The translations under genes were made by a program, and so were the position numbers. From G963665215 sp963665215 (lineage in GTDB: Bacteria > Chloroflexota > Dehalococcoidia > Lucifugimonadales > CAUZJF01), in assembly GCA_963665215.2 (NCBI GenBank), contig CAXXWW010000014.1, positions 62,001-126,000 of the forward strand: 64,000 bases of DNA. The letters are read 5' to 3'. Under the pieces are notes generated by a model. That model saw only the letters and a program-made list of their open reading frames with translations. It was not told the DNA's origin and made no database searches. Numbering within the stretch: the first letter of the stretch is position 1; every line of letters starts with the position of its first letter. Positions 25,841 to 34,420 of the stretch are shown piece by piece.

Positions 25841-27126
25841 TGTATGGACCGGACACATGGTGGACGGGTGTTCGGAGACATGGTGGACACATTTGAGTAT
25901 GTTAGGCATCGTGCCTGAGGTCAAGCTGGGCGATTTGATGAGTGGCGAAGAAGACGTTCCAGACTCCATCGTCAGTTGTCGGCCGAATAGCCACTGGCAT
26001 GCCCTTGAAGGCCTTAGGTACCTTGAAGATACGGCCAAACAACTGGAGCCTACCTTTGTCGTGAACACGGCGTACCAGGTCGGTTGGTTCGTACTCCAAG
26101 GGTGGAAGGACCTCGGGAAACAGTCTTTGGCTCACTTGGTACTTGGTGGCCGGAGTAGCAAGGTCAAGGGCGTCATGGGGCCGCTCCAAGTTGTAGATGT
26201 CCCGCCACAGGTCGAAGGCTCTCTGGCAGTGCGCCAGATCAGTGAAGCTGCTCCCCTGCAGCACTTCAACGGTCATGGTTCGGTGGAAGCGCTCATCTTT
26301 TCCCTGTGTCTGAGGGTGATAAGGGCGTCCATGACTGACTCCGATGCCCAACCTCAGCAGCCAGACTGTAAAAGGTGTGTAGGGGTGGTCTTGGTCATGG
26401 CCCCACGGGGAGCCATTGTCCATCAACATTGTGTTGGGCAGGCCGTAGCGCCGGAAGATAGCCGTCAGGCGCTGTTGCACCATCTCTCCCTGCTCGTTAC
26501 CGCAGGCCTGCAGCCCCAAGGCAAACCGAGAGTGATCGTCCAGAACAGTCAGAGGGTGGCAGCGTCCTCGGGTAAGGGGGAAGTGGCCTTTGAAGTCCAT
26601 CTGCCCCAGGTCGTTGGGTGCCTGGTGTTCAAATCGCTGCCAGGAACGGTGCTTGGGCCCCTCGGCGGGGTCAATGCGGCCATGACGACGCAAGATCGCC
26701 GTGATAGTACTGGGGGCCGGCATGTCCGCCTCAAACACATCCCTGCGGTCCAAAAGCCACCGTCGCAGCTTACGAGCTCCCCAGGCCGGATGGGCCGCAC
26801 GGGCAGACAGCACCGCCTGCTCAACCTGCGATGGGGTACGTGCAGGCGAGTAGTGAGGCCGCCGCGGCAGCTCGACCAGGCCTGCCTCGCTCCCTTCACG
26901 GAAACGCCCAAGCCACTTGTATCCAGTCGTAGGGCTGATCCCGAAGCGACGGCAAAGGCCCCTTTTGTTGGTGCCTTCAGCCTGCGCCAGCTCCACGAAC
27001 TCTCTCCTCTGAGACATAACGGACATCTCCTTCCATGGCATGACCACCTCCTTGTAATGAAGTCATGCCTATTATGGTGTCCACCATGTCCCCGAACATG
27101 TGTAAGCTATGTCCCCGGTCTATACA
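25841..27126 (-). mobile_element. IS481-family insertion sequence
   Basis: A 1286-bp element with long inverted ends of about 49 bp: left TGTATGGACCGGACACATGG, right (other strand) TGTATAGACCGGGGACATAG, both reaching ...GACATGGTGGACA. The flanks CCTTCCTGGCCA and TGCCAGGAAGG rejoin into the uninterrupted repeat palindrome seen at 34607-34623, with an apparent 3-4 bp GCC(A) duplication. Confidence 0.88.
25902..27017 (-). CDS. IS481-family transposase
   Basis: 371 residues from ATG 27017, which follows AAGGAGA; an upstream ATG at 27047 has no ribosome site. An N-terminal HTH (LCRRFGISPTTGYKWLGRF) is followed by an integrase-type catalytic core: Asp in LGQMDFKGHF, Asp in TMLMDNGSPW and Glu in QTQGKDERFHRTM with the IS481-type spacing. 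The C-terminal beta-rich domain is present. The frame is intact. Confidence 0.93.
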   Translation of the reverse strand: MSQRREFVELAQAEGTNKRGLCRRFGISPTTGYKWLGRFREGSEAGLVELPRRPHYSPARTPSQVEQAVLSARAAHPAWGARKLRRWLLDRRDVFEADMPAPSTITAILRRHGRIDPAEGPKHRSWQRFEHQAPNDLGQMDFKGHFPLTRGRCHPLTVLDDHSRFALGLQACGNEQGEMVQQRLTAIFRRYGLPNTMLMDNGSPWGHDQDHPYTPFTVWLLRLGIGVSHGRPYHPQTQGKDERFHRTMTVEVLQGSSFTDLAHCQRAFDLWRDIYNLERPHDALDLATPATKYQVSQRLFPEVLPPLEYEPTDLVRRVHDKGRLQLFGRIFKVPKAFKGMPVAIRPTTDDGVWNVFFATHQIAQLDLRHDA

Positions 27127-27175
27127 TGCCAGGAAGGGGGTCAGGGGGATGGTCGAAAGGGCTTTTCAGCACGCC
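27127..27175. repeat. Dispersed palindromic repeat, right half
   Basis: TGCCAGGAAGGGGGTCAGGG, then GGATGGTCGAAAGGGCTTTTCAGCA. This completes the repeat split by IS481. The terminal TTTTCAGCA is the inverse of the CTGCTGAA that starts the copy at 6345. Confidence 0.65.
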
Positions 27176-27232
27176 GCTAGGAGCGCGGGACCGGCGGCCC
27201 CCCACGCGGATTCGGGCTCGGGCGATGGCCGG

Positions 27233-27400
27233 TCACAGGACCATGGGCAGCGGCCGGAACTCCCGCTTCACCAAAGATTACATCGGCTACTCCGACCCTC
27301 TCGCCGTATCTGAACAAGGCCCCACCCTTCTTTCGGACTACCTTCGATCCGTCGGCCAAGCGGTACTCCTGCTCCGCCTTATTGTACAAGACGCGACTCG
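27233..27400 (-). pseudogene. Remnant of a clan AA aspartic protease
   Basis: On the minus strand, AEQEYRLADGSKVVRKKGG and VGVADVIFGE match the second half of small retropepsin-like clan AA proteases. A separate frame then gives the family-type ending EFRPLPMVL and a stop at 27233. The expected LLGA-LE-LGL block between them is missing, and the N-terminal catalytic DTGA half is absent. The gene is therefore deleted at both places and not functional. Confidence 0.6.
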
Positions 27401-27499
27401 AGACGCGACTCGAGCCGGATACCTCCGGGGCCACACCACCAGGGGCATTCGGTTTTCGGGCCTTTGCCCAAAACGGCTGTGGTTCGACAAGCTCACCAC

Positions 27500-27545
27500 G
27501 AACGGAGAGCGTCCTTCCGTTCGTCCTGAGCCCGTCGAAGGACCT
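27500..27545. repeat. Short dispersed repeat with the TCCTGAGCCCGTCGAAGGA core
   Basis: The block CGTTCGTCCTGAGCCCGTCG carries the same kind of core as the composite repeats but stands alone, with flanks GAGCGTCCTTC. It lies in the 555-bp gap 27127-27681, which otherwise holds only the repeat tail and the protease remnant. Confidence 0.5.
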
Positions 27546-27681
27546 ACGTACGTCAATAACCGAAAGACCCTGCCACCTCACGGTTTCGGTTGCATCCGCC
27601 AATGGCGTGTGCAAGACTGATTTTGATGGGTGGGCCCCGCCCGAAGGCCCCGCGCACACCGGCCTGTGACGAGAGGGCTCA

Positions 27682-29100
27682 GTGAAAAAGCGTAGGAGAG
27701 TACCCAGCGACGGCAGGCCCAGGACCGTTGGCGAGTTGCGCGAGAGCGGCTACCGGGTCTTGAGCGTGAGGGAGGAGCTGCGCAAGAACCTCATCGCCCG
27801 CATCGAAAGCGACGACAAGATATTCCCGGGCATAATCGGCTTCGACGAGACCGTCATCCCTCAGGTGGAGAACGCCATCCTGGCAGGCCAGGACCTGATT
27901 CTCCTGGGCGAGCGCGGACAGGCCAAGTCCCGCATCATCAGGCAGATGGTGACGCTCTTGGACGAGGAGGTGCCCTTCATCTCCCGCTGCGAGGTAGTGG
28001 ACAACCCGTTCAGACCTGTCTGCCGGGCGTGCAAGGACAGGGTGGCCGGCGACGGCGACGGCGTTGAGATCGAGTGGCTGCCCAGGGAGAGGCGGTACGG
28101 CGAAAAGCTGGCGACGCCGGATGTCTCCGTCGCCGACCTGATCGGCGAAATCGACCCCATCAAGGTCGCCGAGGGACGTTACCTCGCCGACGAGCTGACC
28201 ATACACTTTGGCCTGATACCCCGGACCAATCGCGGCATATTCTGTATCAACGAGCTTCCCGACCTCTCGGAGCGAATCCAGGTGAGTCTCTTCAATCTGA
28301 TGGAGGAGCGCGACATCCAGATCAAGGGCTACCGCGTCATGTTGCCGCTGGACGTCTACCTGGTGGCCACCGCCAACCCCGAGGACTACACCAATCGCGG
28401 CAGGATTATCACCCCGCTCAAGGACCGGTATGGCGCCCAGGTCCGCACCCACTACCCCTTGGACGCCGAGCACGAGACCGCCATCGTGGAGCAAGAGTAC
28501 CGCCGCTTCCCCGACACCTCTGAACGGGTGGCGGTGTCGCGGTACATGAAAGAGGTGATAGCTGAGATCACCCGGCTGGCGCGGCGTAGCCCGGAGATCA
28601 ACCAGAGGTCTGGGGTGAGCGTGCGCGTGTCCATAACCAACTACGAGACGCTGCTGGGAAGCGCGTTCAAGAGGAGCCTTCGCCACGGCGAGCCCACGTG
28701 TCCTCGCATCAGCGATCTACCCGGCATCCAGGTCTCGACCGCCGGCAAGATCGAGTTGGAGAGTGTGGAGGAGGGGCGTGAGGCCAGGGTGGTGGATGAC
28801 TTGATCGAGAAGGCGGTGCTGGATGTCTTCGGCCGCTACTTCAGCGACGGCGATTTCGACGAGCTGCTGGCCCGTTTCGAGGAGGGGCTGGTCGTGGAGG
28901 TGGGCGTCGATATTCCCTCCTCGGCGTACGTAGACGAGCTGGGCCGCCTGGATGGCGTGGCAGACGCGATACAGCGGCTGGAGCCCGGAGATGAGCCCGC
29001 CGCCATCGCCTCGGCGGTGGAACTGGTGCTGGCGGGCCTGCACCTCAATCGGAGGCTCAACCGCCACTTCACCGGGGGAACGTACCGCTACGCGCGATAG
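27682..29100 (+). CDS. MoxR/magnesium-chelatase-like AAA+ ATPase
   Basis: 472 residues. AAA+ motifs: Walker A variant LLGERGQAKSRI near 75, Walker B GIFCINELPDL near 191, sensor region LVATANPEDYTNRGRI near 226 and an arginine-finger stretch TPLKDRYG. A short insertion after Walker A contains three cysteines (SRCEVVDNPFRPVCRACKD) and may bind a metal. These ATPases usually work with a VWA-domain partner to remodel or metallate proteins, but no VWA gene is adjacent. The start is GTG 27682 after GAGAGG. Confidence 0.82.
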   Translation: MKKRRRVPSDGRPRTVGELRESGYRVLSVREELRKNLIARIESDDKIFPGIIGFDETVIPQVENAILAGQDLILLGERGQAKSRIIRQMVTLLDEEVPFISRCEVVDNPFRPVCRACKDRVAGDGDGVEIEWLPRERRYGEKLATPDVSVADLIGEIDPIKVAEGRYLADELTIHFGLIPRTNRGIFCINELPDLSERIQVSLFNLMEERDIQIKGYRVMLPLDVYLVATANPEDYTNRGRIITPLKDRYGAQVRTHYPLDAEHETAIVEQEYRRFPDTSERVAVSRYMKEVIAEITRLARRSPEINQRSGVSVRVSITNYETLLGSAFKRSLRHGEPTCPRISDLPGIQVSTAGKIELESVEEGREARVVDDLIEKAVLDVFGRYFSDGDFDELLARFEEGLVVEVGVDIPSSAYVDELGRLDGVADAIQRLEPGDEPAAIASAVELVLAGLHLNRRLNRHFTGGTYRYAR

Positions 29101-29204
29101 CAGTGTCAGGCGTCGCCGCCCGCCGCCGCGCACACTCCAGAAGCCATCTCTCCCTCCCACTAAAGTACCCTTTACCCCTTACCCCATCCCCCATCCCCCA
29201 TCCC
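29101..29204. other. C-rich low-complexity intergenic stretch
   Basis: Convergent gap with runs of CCCCATC/CCCTTACCCC; no gene. A similar CCCTCACC-type block occurs at 36170-36225. Confidence 0.5.
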
Positions 29205-30848
29205 CTACTCCCTCACCCTTGCCTCGTAGAGGTTGCTGTCCAGCTTGGTCAACGTGAAGGAGTCGGGCAGAGCCTGGCTTCTGAAAGTGAAGTAGACTCC
29301 TGGGCCGCCGCCGTTGTGCTCGACGATGCGCTTCAGAGCGCCGGTGGCGTCCCTCCCCTGCAGCGCGGGGACCCGCTCGGGGAACATCCGGTGAATGTCG
29401 CGCAGGTACCAGTCGAACTGCAGAAGGCGCACGGCTATTATCGCGACGTCCCGCTCCGGCCTCTCGACGTATCGCATGTACCACAGTGAGAACACATTTT
29501 TCTCCTGCATGCTTAGCACAACCGAGCCGTCGGGCGCCGCGTCAAGGATACCTGTGGCTCGGTCGTGAGCGGTGCGGTCGTTGCTCAGGTCCTGTGAGCT
29601 GTAGTTCAGAATCACCGACGTCGCCGGTAGCAGGAAGAAACCCAGGATGCTCAGCACCACGACCTGGTGAGAAGCCTGCAACCGGATGCGCCACCTGGGC
29701 GGGTCTCCGTCGCCTTGGGCGAAGTCCCGCACCCAGGTTGCCATGATCCAGAAGAAGCCGACTCCTATCCACACCGAGAACAGCAGAAACACCGGGATCA
29801 TCAAGACCTCGAAGTCCACGGAGTTGTACATGACGGCGTAGATGCTAATAAGCGCCATCGCGGCCAGCGCGGCGACGAAGAACCTCGAGGCCCGCGAGCG
29901 TAGCGGGCCCACCGCCATAAGCCCAAAAAACAGCCCCAGCGGATTGAACTGAGAGAAGGTGAGCTCCAGGGTGGAGACCAGGCGCGAGACCAACGTCGCC
30001 GCCGGGACGCCGAAGACGTACTCCTGGTAAGGGCGGGCGGTGAGCATCCAGATGAATCCCCTGACGGTGCCGGCGTCACCCCAGTTCACCGGCGGCGCCT
30101 GGGCCGCGCGGATAGGCAGGTAGGCATAGATGGCGATACCCAGTATGAACGGCCCTATCATCCATGGCGATGCAAGCCTTCTCAGCCCCACGGCCGGCCA
30201 GATCCAGTAGAGAAGGGGTATGGCGACCGCCAGGAGGGTGAGATGGTTTCCAAGGCCGACTCCCGCCAGGAATCCGAACAGGGCCAGCCTGACCTCGGTC
30301 GAGGACGCTGCCCTTGCCCGGTCCGATGGAGGGGCGAGCGCGAGGCCGGTCGCGAGCAGAAGCAGGGCTCCCGCGAACAGGGCGTTCAGCGCGTACACCT
30401 CTGTGATTATCGCCTGGGACCAGAAGAGCGGGGACGCGGCGAATACCGCGCTCCCGAGCGCCGCGCCGGTCATCGCCAGGACCGCAGGCGCATCCGGCTT
30501 GATAGAGCGGCACAGGCGCAGCGCCGCCCAGTACACGGTGAAGACCGCCGCGGCGGCCAGCACGGCCGAGAGCAGATTGCCGCGATAGGCGAAGTCCCCC
30601 ACCGGCACCAGCGCGGTGAAGGACCTCAGCAGAAGGGTATACGTGGGGTAGCCCGGCGGGTGGGGTATTCCCAGGGTGTTGGCCGCCGCCAGCAGCTCTC
30701 CCCCGTCGGCGCCTTTGCCGTTCCACCCCCACGTCAGCGTGGGCGCCAGAGTCAGCAGGTAGAGCGTCAGGGAGGCGGCGCAGAGGGCCGCCCCTGCCAG
30801 CACCGCCGGCGAGCTTATGCTCCTCCTCAGCTTTGCAATCGAGCACAT
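29205..30848 (-). CDS. DUF2723-family membrane glycosyltransferase
   Basis: 547 residues from ATG 30848; the open frame extends 60 codons further upstream, but that part is Pro/Arg/Ser-rich and overlaps a small gene. About ten transmembrane helices occur (for example VLAGAALCAASLTLYLLTL and LLSAVLAAAAVFTVYWAAL). The luminal-loop acidic motif KGADGGELLAAANTLGIPHP and PPGYPTYTL near the N-terminus are typical of DUF2723/protein O-mannosyltransferase-like (GT-C) enzymes. It probably transfers a sugar from a polyprenyl-phosphate donor outside the membrane. The C-terminus is a soluble domain. Confidence 0.82.
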   Translation of the reverse strand: MCSIAKLRRSISSPAVLAGAALCAASLTLYLLTLAPTLTWGWNGKGADGGELLAAANTLGIPHPPGYPTYTLLLRSFTALVPVGDFAYRGNLLSAVLAAAAVFTVYWAALRLCRSIKPDAPAVLAMTGAALGSAVFAASPLFWSQAIITEVYALNALFAGALLLLATGLALAPPSDRARAASSTEVRLALFGFLAGVGLGNHLTLLAVAIPLLYWIWPAVGLRRLASPWMIGPFILGIAIYAYLPIRAAQAPPVNWGDAGTVRGFIWMLTARPYQEYVFGVPAATLVSRLVSTLELTFSQFNPLGLFFGLMAVGPLRSRASRFFVAALAAMALISIYAVMYNSVDFEVLMIPVFLLFSVWIGVGFFWIMATWVRDFAQGDGDPPRWRIRLQASHQVVVLSILGFFLLPATSVILNYSSQDLSNDRTAHDRATGILDAAPDGSVVLSMQEKNVFSLWYMRYVERPERDVAIIAVRLLQFDWYLRDIHRMFPERVPALQGRDATGALKRIVEHNGGGPGVYFTFRSQALPDSFTLTKLDSNLYEARVRE

Positions 30849-30906
30849 TTCAGTGGAATGTCCGGGAGACGAGTGGCCTGGGTGCGCAACGGGGAGCTTC
30901 CGGGCC

Positions 30907-31080
30907 TTACGGGAGAGACACTCGCGCGGGCAGATACCTCTTGGGGAACCTGGCTGCCAGGGAGTAGAGGGGGTCCACCATGTCGCCGCCGTGGGTGACC
31001 GGGGACCCCGTGGAGACGGGCTCGCCATACGGGCCTATGACGTAGGCCCACCTATTGGCCGTGGTGGCGACGGTCTGCAT
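30907..31080 (-). CDS. Small hypothetical protein, 57 aa
   Basis: A short frame from ATG 31080 to TAA 30907, with GGGGAG eight bases before the ATG. It reads as a coherent protein (WAYVIGPYGEPVSTG, then DPLYSLAARFPKRYLPARVS). The start is independent of the DUF2723 frame and the gene ends 58 bases before that gene begins, so the two may form an operon. The family is not recognised. Confidence 0.5.
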   Translation of the reverse strand: MQTVATTANRWAYVIGPYGEPVSTGSPVTHGGDMVDPLYSLAARFPKRYLPARVSLP

Positions 31081-31200
31081 GGATGTACTCCCCAGTCGCG
31101 GTGTGGGCCCATTCTATCGCCGGGCGCAGCCCATCACAAGGAGCGGGGCGGGGCGCCGTGCGGCTCGAAGCGCCTGTCCCCTCTGTTAACTCAGGACGGC

Positions 31201-31230
31201 TTGACACAGGTTTCGGGTTGTCACTATACT
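31201..31230 (+). promoter_or_regulatory. Promoter of the T-box/trpS unit
   Basis: TTGACA (31201-31206), an 18-bp spacer and TATACT (31225-31230). The start of transcription would be near 31237, about 500 bases upstream of trpS, with the T-box leader in between. Confidence 0.75.
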
Positions 31231-31289
31231 TAGGCCGACGCGAGTAATAGTCAAAGGCTGAGAACAGGAGTAGTACGCTTCCAGCGAGG

Positions 31290-31585
31290 CTCAGAGAGCC
31301 GGGGCAGGTGAGAGCCGGTGCCTGCGCAGAGGCGGAATGGACCTGGGAGCCTCCATCCGAAAGCCCTTCGTCCCGGGGACGAAGCAGTGAACAGGCCGGG
31401 AAGAGGGCCGTAGGCGTGGACGGAGGGGCACCGTTACCAGAGCCCAGGGCATAGAGGGCTTTTCCAGAGTCGCCCTCCTTGCCTGACTGAGATGCCGCCG
31501 AACCGTGATGTCATTGTGGTCCGGCGGTGAATTAGGGTGGCACCACGGAATGAGCCCGTCCCTTTGCGGACGGGCTTTTTGTTTG
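31290..31585 (+). promoter_or_regulatory. Tryptophan-specific T-box riboswitch
   Basis: The leader carries the T-box sequence AGGGTGGCACCACGG (31534-31548), immediately followed by an intrinsic terminator. In the Stem I region a UGG triplet (31338-31340, in GGAATGGACC) is placed as the Trp specifier. The antiterminator bulge reads UGGC, which pairs with an acceptor end GCCA, i.e. a tRNA with discriminator G as in bacterial tRNA-Trp. Uncharged tRNA-Trp would stabilise the antiterminator and allow trpS transcription. Stem boundaries are approximate. Confidence 0.88.
31553..31580 (+). terminator. T-box terminator of trpS
   Basis: Nine-bp stem AGCCCGTCC / GGACGGGCT with a six-base loop followed by TTTT. 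It begins five bases after the T-box motif, as expected for a transcriptional T-box. Confidence 0.88.
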
Positions 31586-31735
31586 GCGCGAGCCCCGGCG
31601 TGGTAGGCCGTTGCACGACGGGTCTGATTGGCGCGAGAACGTGGTGGTACTGGCCTGGCGGGAGGGTAGGGCCCACGGGAGCGCGCCTCCGCTGCACCGC
31701 GCTTATAGCTCGCCGCGAGAGAGGACTGGAAACAG

Positions 31736-32794
31736 ATGAAGGCCGAGCAGATGACTGGACCAGACGCAACGGAAACGCGCGAGGCCGGCAAGAGGCGCGT
31801 CTTCAGCGGCATACAGCCGTCGGGCGACGTCCACCTGGGCAACTATCTCGGTGCCATCAAGGGCTGGGTCCAGCGGCAGTCGGAGAAGGAGAATTTCTTC
31901 TGCATCGTGGACCTGCACGCCATCACCGTGCCGCAGGACCCGGAGGAGCTGCGCAGCCAGACCCGCTCGCTGGCGGCCATCCTCTTTGCCGCCGGCCTCG
32001 ACCCGTCCCAGTGCACCGTCTTCATTCAGAGCCACGTGGCGGCCCACGCGGAAGGGTGCTGGCTCCTGAACTGCGTCACCCCCGTCGGCTGGCTGGAGCG
32101 GATGACGCAGTACAAAGAAAAGGCCGCAGGCCAGGAGAGCGTCCCTACCGGCCTGCTGGACTATCCTGTGCTCATGGCGGCGGATATCCTCCTCTACGAC
32201 GCCCATGAGGTGCCCGTGGGTGACGACCAGAAGCAGCACGTCGAGCTTGCGCGGGATATCGCGCGGCGGTTCAACCATCTGTACGGCGAGACCTTCGTGG
32301 TGCCTGAGCCCGTTATCCCCGAGGTGGGGGCCAGGGTGATGGGCCTCGACAATCCCTTGGTGAAAATGTCCAAGTCCTTTGCCCACGTGCGCGGCCACGC
32401 TGTCGGCCTTCTAGACGCCCCCGGGGATATCGAGCGGTCCTTCAGGCGCGCGAAAACCGACTCCGGCAACGAGATCCACTTCTCCGAGAAGGCCGAGAAG
32501 GCCGGCGTCAACAATCTGCTGGGCATCTACAAGGTGGTCACCGGCAAGAGCGAGTCCGACGTCGAGGCGGACTTCGCCGGCGCAGCCGGGTACGGCGAGC
32601 TGAAAGGCAGGGTTGCCGAGGCTGTCGTCGCCGAGCTGACGCCCATTCGCCGGCGCTACGAAGTTCTCATGGAGGACTTGGCCGAGCTGGACAGGCTGCT
32701 GGCCGGCGGCGCCGAGAGGGCGCGTGCCGTCAGCGAGCCCAAGCTGATGGAGGTGAAGCGCCGCGTCGGACTCGTCCTGCCAGGCGTTCCGTAG
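31736..32794 (+). CDS. trpS: Tryptophanyl-tRNA synthetase
   Basis: 352 residues, class Ic synthetase. ATP-site motifs: VFSGIQPSGDVHLGNYLGA (HIGH equivalent HLGN at about residues 33-36) and VKMSKS near 203. The central YPVLMAADILLY and VPVGDDQKQHVELARDIA match bacterial TrpRS. It charges tRNA-Trp and is controlled by the T-box leader. ATG 31736 follows GAGAGGAC; an internal ATG five codons on is possible. It is followed by the trp biosynthesis genes after a repeat-filled gap. Confidence 0.96.
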   Translation: MKAEQMTGPDATETREAGKRRVFSGIQPSGDVHLGNYLGAIKGWVQRQSEKENFFCIVDLHAITVPQDPEELRSQTRSLAAILFAAGLDPSQCTVFIQSHVAAHAEGCWLLNCVTPVGWLERMTQYKEKAAGQESVPTGLLDYPVLMAADILLYDAHEVPVGDDQKQHVELARDIARRFNHLYGETFVVPEPVIPEVGARVMGLDNPLVKMSKSFAHVRGHAVGLLDAPGDIERSFRRAKTDSGNEIHFSEKAEKAGVNNLLGIYKVVTGKSESDVEADFAGAAGYGELKGRVAEAVVAELTPIRRRYEVLMEDLAELDRLLAGGAERARAVSEPKLMEVKRRVGLVLPGVP

Positions 32795-32867
32795 AGATTG
32801 AGGCCCCCGGCGGGCTTCTCATTTATGGAGGGTGTGTGTCCATCAGATCAGATTACTGAACCCTTCC

Positions 32868-32935
32868 TGGACAGAGCCTGTCCTGAGCCTGCCGAAGGAA
32901 AGGGGGTCAGAGGGATGGTCGAAAGGGTTACTCAG
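32868..32935. repeat. Dispersed palindromic repeat between trpS and trpE
   Basis: CCCTTCCTGGACAGAGCCTG, then the TCCTGAGCCTGCCGAAGGA core, then GGGGGTCAGAGGGATGGTCG. It is open in the trpE frame and would encode a spurious N-terminal extension of about 60 residues. Confidence 0.65.
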
Positions 32936-32977
32936 GACCCTGCCAGTGCCCTCGCGGCTTGGAGTGAGAGCATAGAG

Positions 32978-34420
32978 ATGTACCAACCTCCGTTGGAGGA
33001 GTTCAAGAAACTGGCCGGCCAGGGCGACCTGGCGCCCGTGTACCGCGAGATCAATGCGGACATGGATACTCCGGTTTCGGCATACCTCAAGGTCGCCCGG
33101 CCCCCTTACTCCTTTTTGCTGGAGAGTGTCGAGGGCGGGGAGCGGTTAGCCCGATACAGCTTCATCGGCACCGAGCCCTACCAGGTCATAAAGACCGGCC
33201 CAGGAGAGGAGCACGGTGCCGTAGACCCGCTGATGCCCGTCGAGAAGGCGCTGGCCCGAATGAAGGTGGTCCGCGCCCCCGACGTGCAGCGGTTCAGCGG
33301 CGGCGCTGTGGGCTACCTCTCCTATGAGGCGATCGACTACTTCGAGCGTCTGCCGTCGCCGGAGTCTGACCCTCTGGGACTACCTGAATCGGTGTTCATG
33401 CTGACCACCACCTTCCTGATATTTGACCACGTTAGCCACAAGATACGCATAGTGAGCCACGCACGTCTCGACGGCGACATCGAGCGGGCCTACGCCGAGG
33501 CCACTGAGCGTATCGATGAGCTGGCCGGGCGGCTGGCCGTGCCCGTAAATAGGCCACAGGGAGCGCCGGCGGATGGGGTGCGCTCCGGAAGGGTGGCCTC
33601 GAACATGACGCGGGAGCAGTACGACGCAGCGGTCGGGCGGATCATCAACTACATCTACGCCGGGGACTGTATTCAGGTGGTCTACTCCCAGAGGTTCAGC
33701 CGTAAGACGGACGCCCGCCCCTTCGATATCTACCGCGCCCTCCGGGGGATCAACCCGTCCCCTTACATGTTCTTCCTCCATCTGGGGGATTTCCATGTGG
33801 TGGGGGCGTCGCCGGAGATGCTGGTCCGGTGCGTGGACGGCCGCCTCGACTATCATCCCATCGCGGGCACCCGGCCCAGGGGCGCGACGCCGCAGGAGGA
33901 TGCGGCCCTGGAGGATGAGCTCAGGAGCAGCGAGAAGGAGCGCGCGGAGCATATCATGCTGGTGGACCTTGGCCGCAACGACGTCGGCCGGGTAAGCGTG
34001 CCCGGAAGCGTGGCGGTCACCCAGCTTATGGAGGTCGAGCGCTACTCCCACGTGATGCACCTGGTGTCCCACGTGACGGGAGACCTGAAACCCGAGCTCA
34101 GCTGCTACGAGGTGTTGCGGTCTTGCTTCCCGGCGGGCACCCTCTCGGGCGCGCCCAAGATACGAGCGATGGAGATTATCGCGGAGCTGGAGCCGGACAA
34201 GCGCGGGCCCTACGGCGGCGCCGCCGGCTACTTTACCTTCTCCGGCGACATGGACACCGCTATAATGCTGCGCACAATGGTAGTCAAGGACGGCGTCGCA
34301 TATGTCCAGGCGGGTGGCGGAATCGTGGCCGACAGCGATGCCGGCGAAGAGTACGAGGAGACCGTCGCCAAGGCCCGTGCCCTGATGCGGGCCATCGACC
34401 AGGCGGAGGAGGGCGCGTGA
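32978..34420 (+). CDS. trpE: Anthranilate synthase component I
   Basis: 480 residues from ATG 32978, with GAGAG upstream; the longer frame to 32798 runs through an inserted repeat and is rejected. The feedback-inhibitor site appears as LLESVEGGERLARYSFIG near 50. The chorismate-binding core includes IAGTRPRGATPQEDAALE, HIMLVDLGRNDVGRVS and SGAPKIRAMEIIAELEP. With TrpG it makes anthranilate from chorismate and glutamine. A 360-bp repeat region separates it from trpG. Confidence 0.96.
   Translation: MYQPPLEEFKKLAGQGDLAPVYREINADMDTPVSAYLKVARPPYSFLLESVEGGERLARYSFIGTEPYQVIKTGPGEEHGAVDPLMPVEKALARMKVVRAPDVQRFSGGAVGYLSYEAIDYFERLPSPESDPLGLPESVFMLTTTFLIFDHVSHKIRIVSHARLDGDIERAYAEATERIDELAGRLAVPVNRPQGAPADGVRSGRVASNMTREQYDAAVGRIINYIYAGDCIQVVYSQRFSRKTDARPFDIYRALRGINPSPYMFFLHLGDFHVVGASPEMLVRCVDGRLDYHPIAGTRPRGATPQEDAALEDELRSSEKERAEHIMLVDLGRNDVGRVSVPGSVAVTQLMEVERYSHVMHLVSHVTGDLKPELSCYEVLRSCFPAGTLSGAPKIRAMEIIAELEPDKRGPYGGAAGYFTFSGDMDTAIMLRTMVVKDGVAYVQAGGGIVADSDAGEEYEETVAKARALMRAIDQAEEGA

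Noticed and set aside
25803..27620. A 605-codon plus-strand open frame across the IS481 element
   Set aside because: It is antisense to an intact IS481 transposase, spans both inverted ends and repeat DNA, and has no domain-like sequence.
32798..32977. Sixty-codon N-terminal extension of TrpE
   Set aside because: It is encoded by the dispersed repeat and lacks a ribosome site; TrpE homology begins at MYQPPLEEFKKL (32978).
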